Positions 62,708 to 64,000 of a stretch of DNA of 64,000 nt are shown here, piece after piece; the stretch's first letter is position 1; every line of letters begins with the position of its first letter. The translations under genes and the position numbers were made by a program. Source of the DNA: Planotetraspora phitsanulokensis (GTDB lineage Bacteria; Actinomycetota; Actinomycetes; Streptosporangiales; Streptosporangiaceae). The notes beneath the pieces are model-generated. The model ran no database searches. It was not told the origin of the DNA and was given only the letters and a program-made list of their open reading frames with translations. The DNA is taken from the NCBI RefSeq assembly GCF_016863295.1, contig NZ_BOOP01000041.1, positions 41,423 to 105,422 on the forward strand, written 5' to 3'.

Positions 62708-63059
62708 GACCGACGCCGGATGAGTGGACGGGAGCAGGCCGGATCCGGATCGTGCCCACGCCTGAGCTGCGCACCAAGTGGCTGTCGGCGCGTGCCGTGT
62801 GGTGCGCGTCCTGAGCGCCCTGCCTGAGCGCACTGCCTGAGCGCACTGCCTGAGCGAGCGCCGCGTGGGTGCCGCCTGAGTGCCCGCTGCCTGGTGCGTG
62901 CCGCGTGGGTCTGCGCCTTCCCGGGGTGGTTGCCCCTGTGTGCGCACGCGTCGGTGGCGGACGAGTGCGCACCGGGGGTGTCGGCCGGTGTCTGGGGTCT
63001 GCGATCCGTTGGTTGCGGCCGCGTGGTCGATGCCCCGGCTTTCGGCTCATGTCTTTGGC
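62708..63059. other. Intergenic region with short repeats before HNH gene
   Basis: About 350 bases without a supported gene. It holds four 13-bp repeats (62808-62859) and G/T-rich sequence (CTGGTGCGTGCCGCGTGGG). The 3' end of the HNH gene lies at its right side. Confidence 0.5.
62808..62859. repeat. Four 13-bp tandem repeats
   Basis: Units of TGCCTGAGCGCAC type: 62821-62833 and 62834-62846 exact, 62847-62859 with altered end, and a diverged unit at 62808-62820. Confidence 0.8.
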
Positions 63060-64000
63060 TCATGTTCTTCGGGGTTCGTCGAGTGGATTCGGGGTGACGT
63101 TCGTTTCTTGTCCGGCTGTCTGGCTGGGCATGGGGTTGGGGGTGCCGCGGCGGTAGCGGCGGCCGGTGTAGGCGTAGGCCCAGCGGTCTTTGCCGGCTTT
63201 CCGGCGTTGGTAGCGGTCGGGGTGGCGGTAGCGGTCGCGGTTGTGGAACTGGCAGGCGGGTCCGAGCAGGCGCAGGTCGGTGCGGCCGCCGTCGCTCCAG
63301 TTGTCGGCGTGGTCGATCTGGCACAAGACGGCGGGAAGCGGGCAGCCGTCGACCCAGCAGGTGGAGTAGCGGGCGAAGACCGCTCGCCGCTGGGGTGCGG
63401 TGGCCAGCCGTACGGCCCGGCCCATGTCGAGTACCTGGCCTTCGGCGTCCAGCACCATCCGGGTCAGCGACGAGGTGCGGGCCAGCCGATGCAGATCGGA
63501 GACCGGCAGTAGTTGGCCGGTGGCCAGTAGCAGACCCGGCGCCGCCCGGTTCGGGGCATGCCCGCACCGGCCACACCCACCGCTGCGACCACCATCGCCC
63601 CCATCCCCGCCAGGATCACCCCGGCCGAGGCCATCGCCACTAGACCAGGGACCGGGACCAGCACTGCAGGCATCTCCGCTGCCCACATCGTCATACGCGC
63701 CCGCCGGCGCGGAATCGCCACTGCTGACCTTGCCGGTGCGGGTGGTGCGGGTGGCGGCTCCGGATGCGCGAGCATGGAACCGGCTGCTATCGGCGGAACG
63801 ACCGCCGCCACGATGCGCGTCGGCGGAATCGGCGCTTCCTGGGCTGGCGCTCCCAAGGCCGGCGTTCGCCGGGTCCGCGTCCGGGGGATCGCTAGCGGGC
63901 TGGTCAGAGTTCGTGGGGTCAGCAGCGGTAGCGGGGTGGTCAGCGTTCGCGGGGTCGGCGTTGGCAGGGTTGGCGGGGTGGTCGTCGGGCAGAGACTCAG
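63060..64000 (-). CDS. HNH endonuclease of DUF222 type (N-terminus beyond window)
   Basis: The frame is open from the window edge to the stop at 63060 (about 313 codons seen). The visible upstream part is a Pro/Ala/Asp/Asn/Gly/Ser-rich linker (SLPDDHPANPANADPAN ... GGDGGDGGRSGG). Then comes the conserved end: NRAAPGLLLATGQLLPVSDLHRLARTSSLTRMVLDAEGQVLDMGRAVRLATAPQRRAVFARYSTCWVDGCPLPAVLCQIDHADNWSDGGRTDLRLLGPACQFHNRDRY. The HNH metal site is D-H-x-x-N-W and C-x-F-H-N. This pattern is typical of the many DUF222/HNH proteins of actinobacteria, some of them mobile; the N-terminal DUF222 domain should lie to the right of this window. Confidence 0.82.
   Translation of the reverse strand, partial: ESLPDDHPANPANADPANADHPATAADPTNSDQPASDPPDADPANAGLGSASPGSADSADAHRGGGRSADSSRFHARASGAATRTTRTGKVSSGDSAPAGAYDDVGSGDACSAGPGPWSSGDGLGRGDPGGDGGDGGRSGGCGRCGHAPNRAAPGLLLATGQLLPVSDLHRLARTSSLTRMVLDAEGQVLDMGRAVRLATAPQRRAVFARYSTCWVDGCPLPAVLCQIDHADNWSDGGRTDLRLLGPACQFHNRDRYRHPDRYQRRKAGKDRWAYAYTGRRYRRGTPNPMPSQTAGQETNVTPNPLDEPRRT

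Overview
High-GC actinobacterial chromosome segment. The GC-rich third codon positions, frequent GTG starts and gene content (STAS anti-anti-sigma factor, Methyltransf_19 methyltransferase, efeUOB, F420/FMN luciferase-like oxidoreductases, DUF222-type HNH protein, extra divergent EF-Tu) suggest a filamentous actinomycete, most plausibly Streptosporangiales or a relative. This rests on gene content read by eye, not on a database search. I found no rRNA, tRNA, CRISPR array or intact insertion sequence.

Layout. 0-1.1 kb: a truncated STAS gene and a universal stress protein. 1.27-6.36 kb: a tightly overlapping three-gene operon (DUF559/Vsr-like nuclease fusion, small winged-helix-like protein, 1074-aa ATPase with two P-loops, the second HerA/FtsK-like). 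I cannot match it to a named system and rate it the best candidate for something undescribed. 6.4-8.1 kb: a KhtT/KhtU-type K+(cation)/H+ antiporter. 8.1-10.5 kb: a decayed prophage tail scar. The first 42 codons of a LigD 3'-phosphoesterase-like gene are joined in frame to a phage tail gene that later carries a 2-nt deletion; an intact secreted sialidase and a 49-codon stub of a second tail protein follow. 10.6-12.9 kb: acetyltransferase, NTF2-like protein, SDR.

13-22 kb: a beta-glucan or similar polysaccharide regulon: secreted CBM32-DUF1996 protein, LacI regulator, cytoplasmic GH3 enzyme, and an 1153-aa secreted CBM32-CBM32-GH16-like-GH-A-CBM32 enzyme. Five copies of the palindrome GGAGAGCGCTCTCC (one imperfect) lie in front of all four genes. 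The two CBM32-encoding genes carry a 306-bp inverted repeat about 98% identical, bracketing the regulator and GH3 gene. 22-28 kb: TSUP permease, small membrane protein, papain-like protein, lactonase, methyltransferase, DUF4253 protein, LuxR regulator.

28-36.5 kb: a peptide-type ABC importer without ATPases, converging on a SLOG protein and an overlapping C39-S9-M20 peptidase operon. 36.7-40.2 kb: divergent EF-Tu, AAA ATPase, signal-less amidase. 40.4-45.4 kb: mutA-mutB-meaB (methylmalonyl-CoA mutase and its GTPase chaperone). 45.6-47.6 kb: CehA/McbA-type metallohydrolase. 47.7-52.2 kb: a four-gene minus-strand operon (binding-protein-like, TelA, VWA lipoprotein, XpaC-like). 52.3-55.6 kb: efeUOB iron importer behind tandem IdeR/DtxR-type boxes. 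55.8-64 kb: lipoprotein, zinc-ribbon protein, kinase-like phosphotransferase, two luciferase-like oxidoreductases, HAD phosphatase, DinB-like and VOC proteins, and a truncated HNH endonuclease at the right edge.
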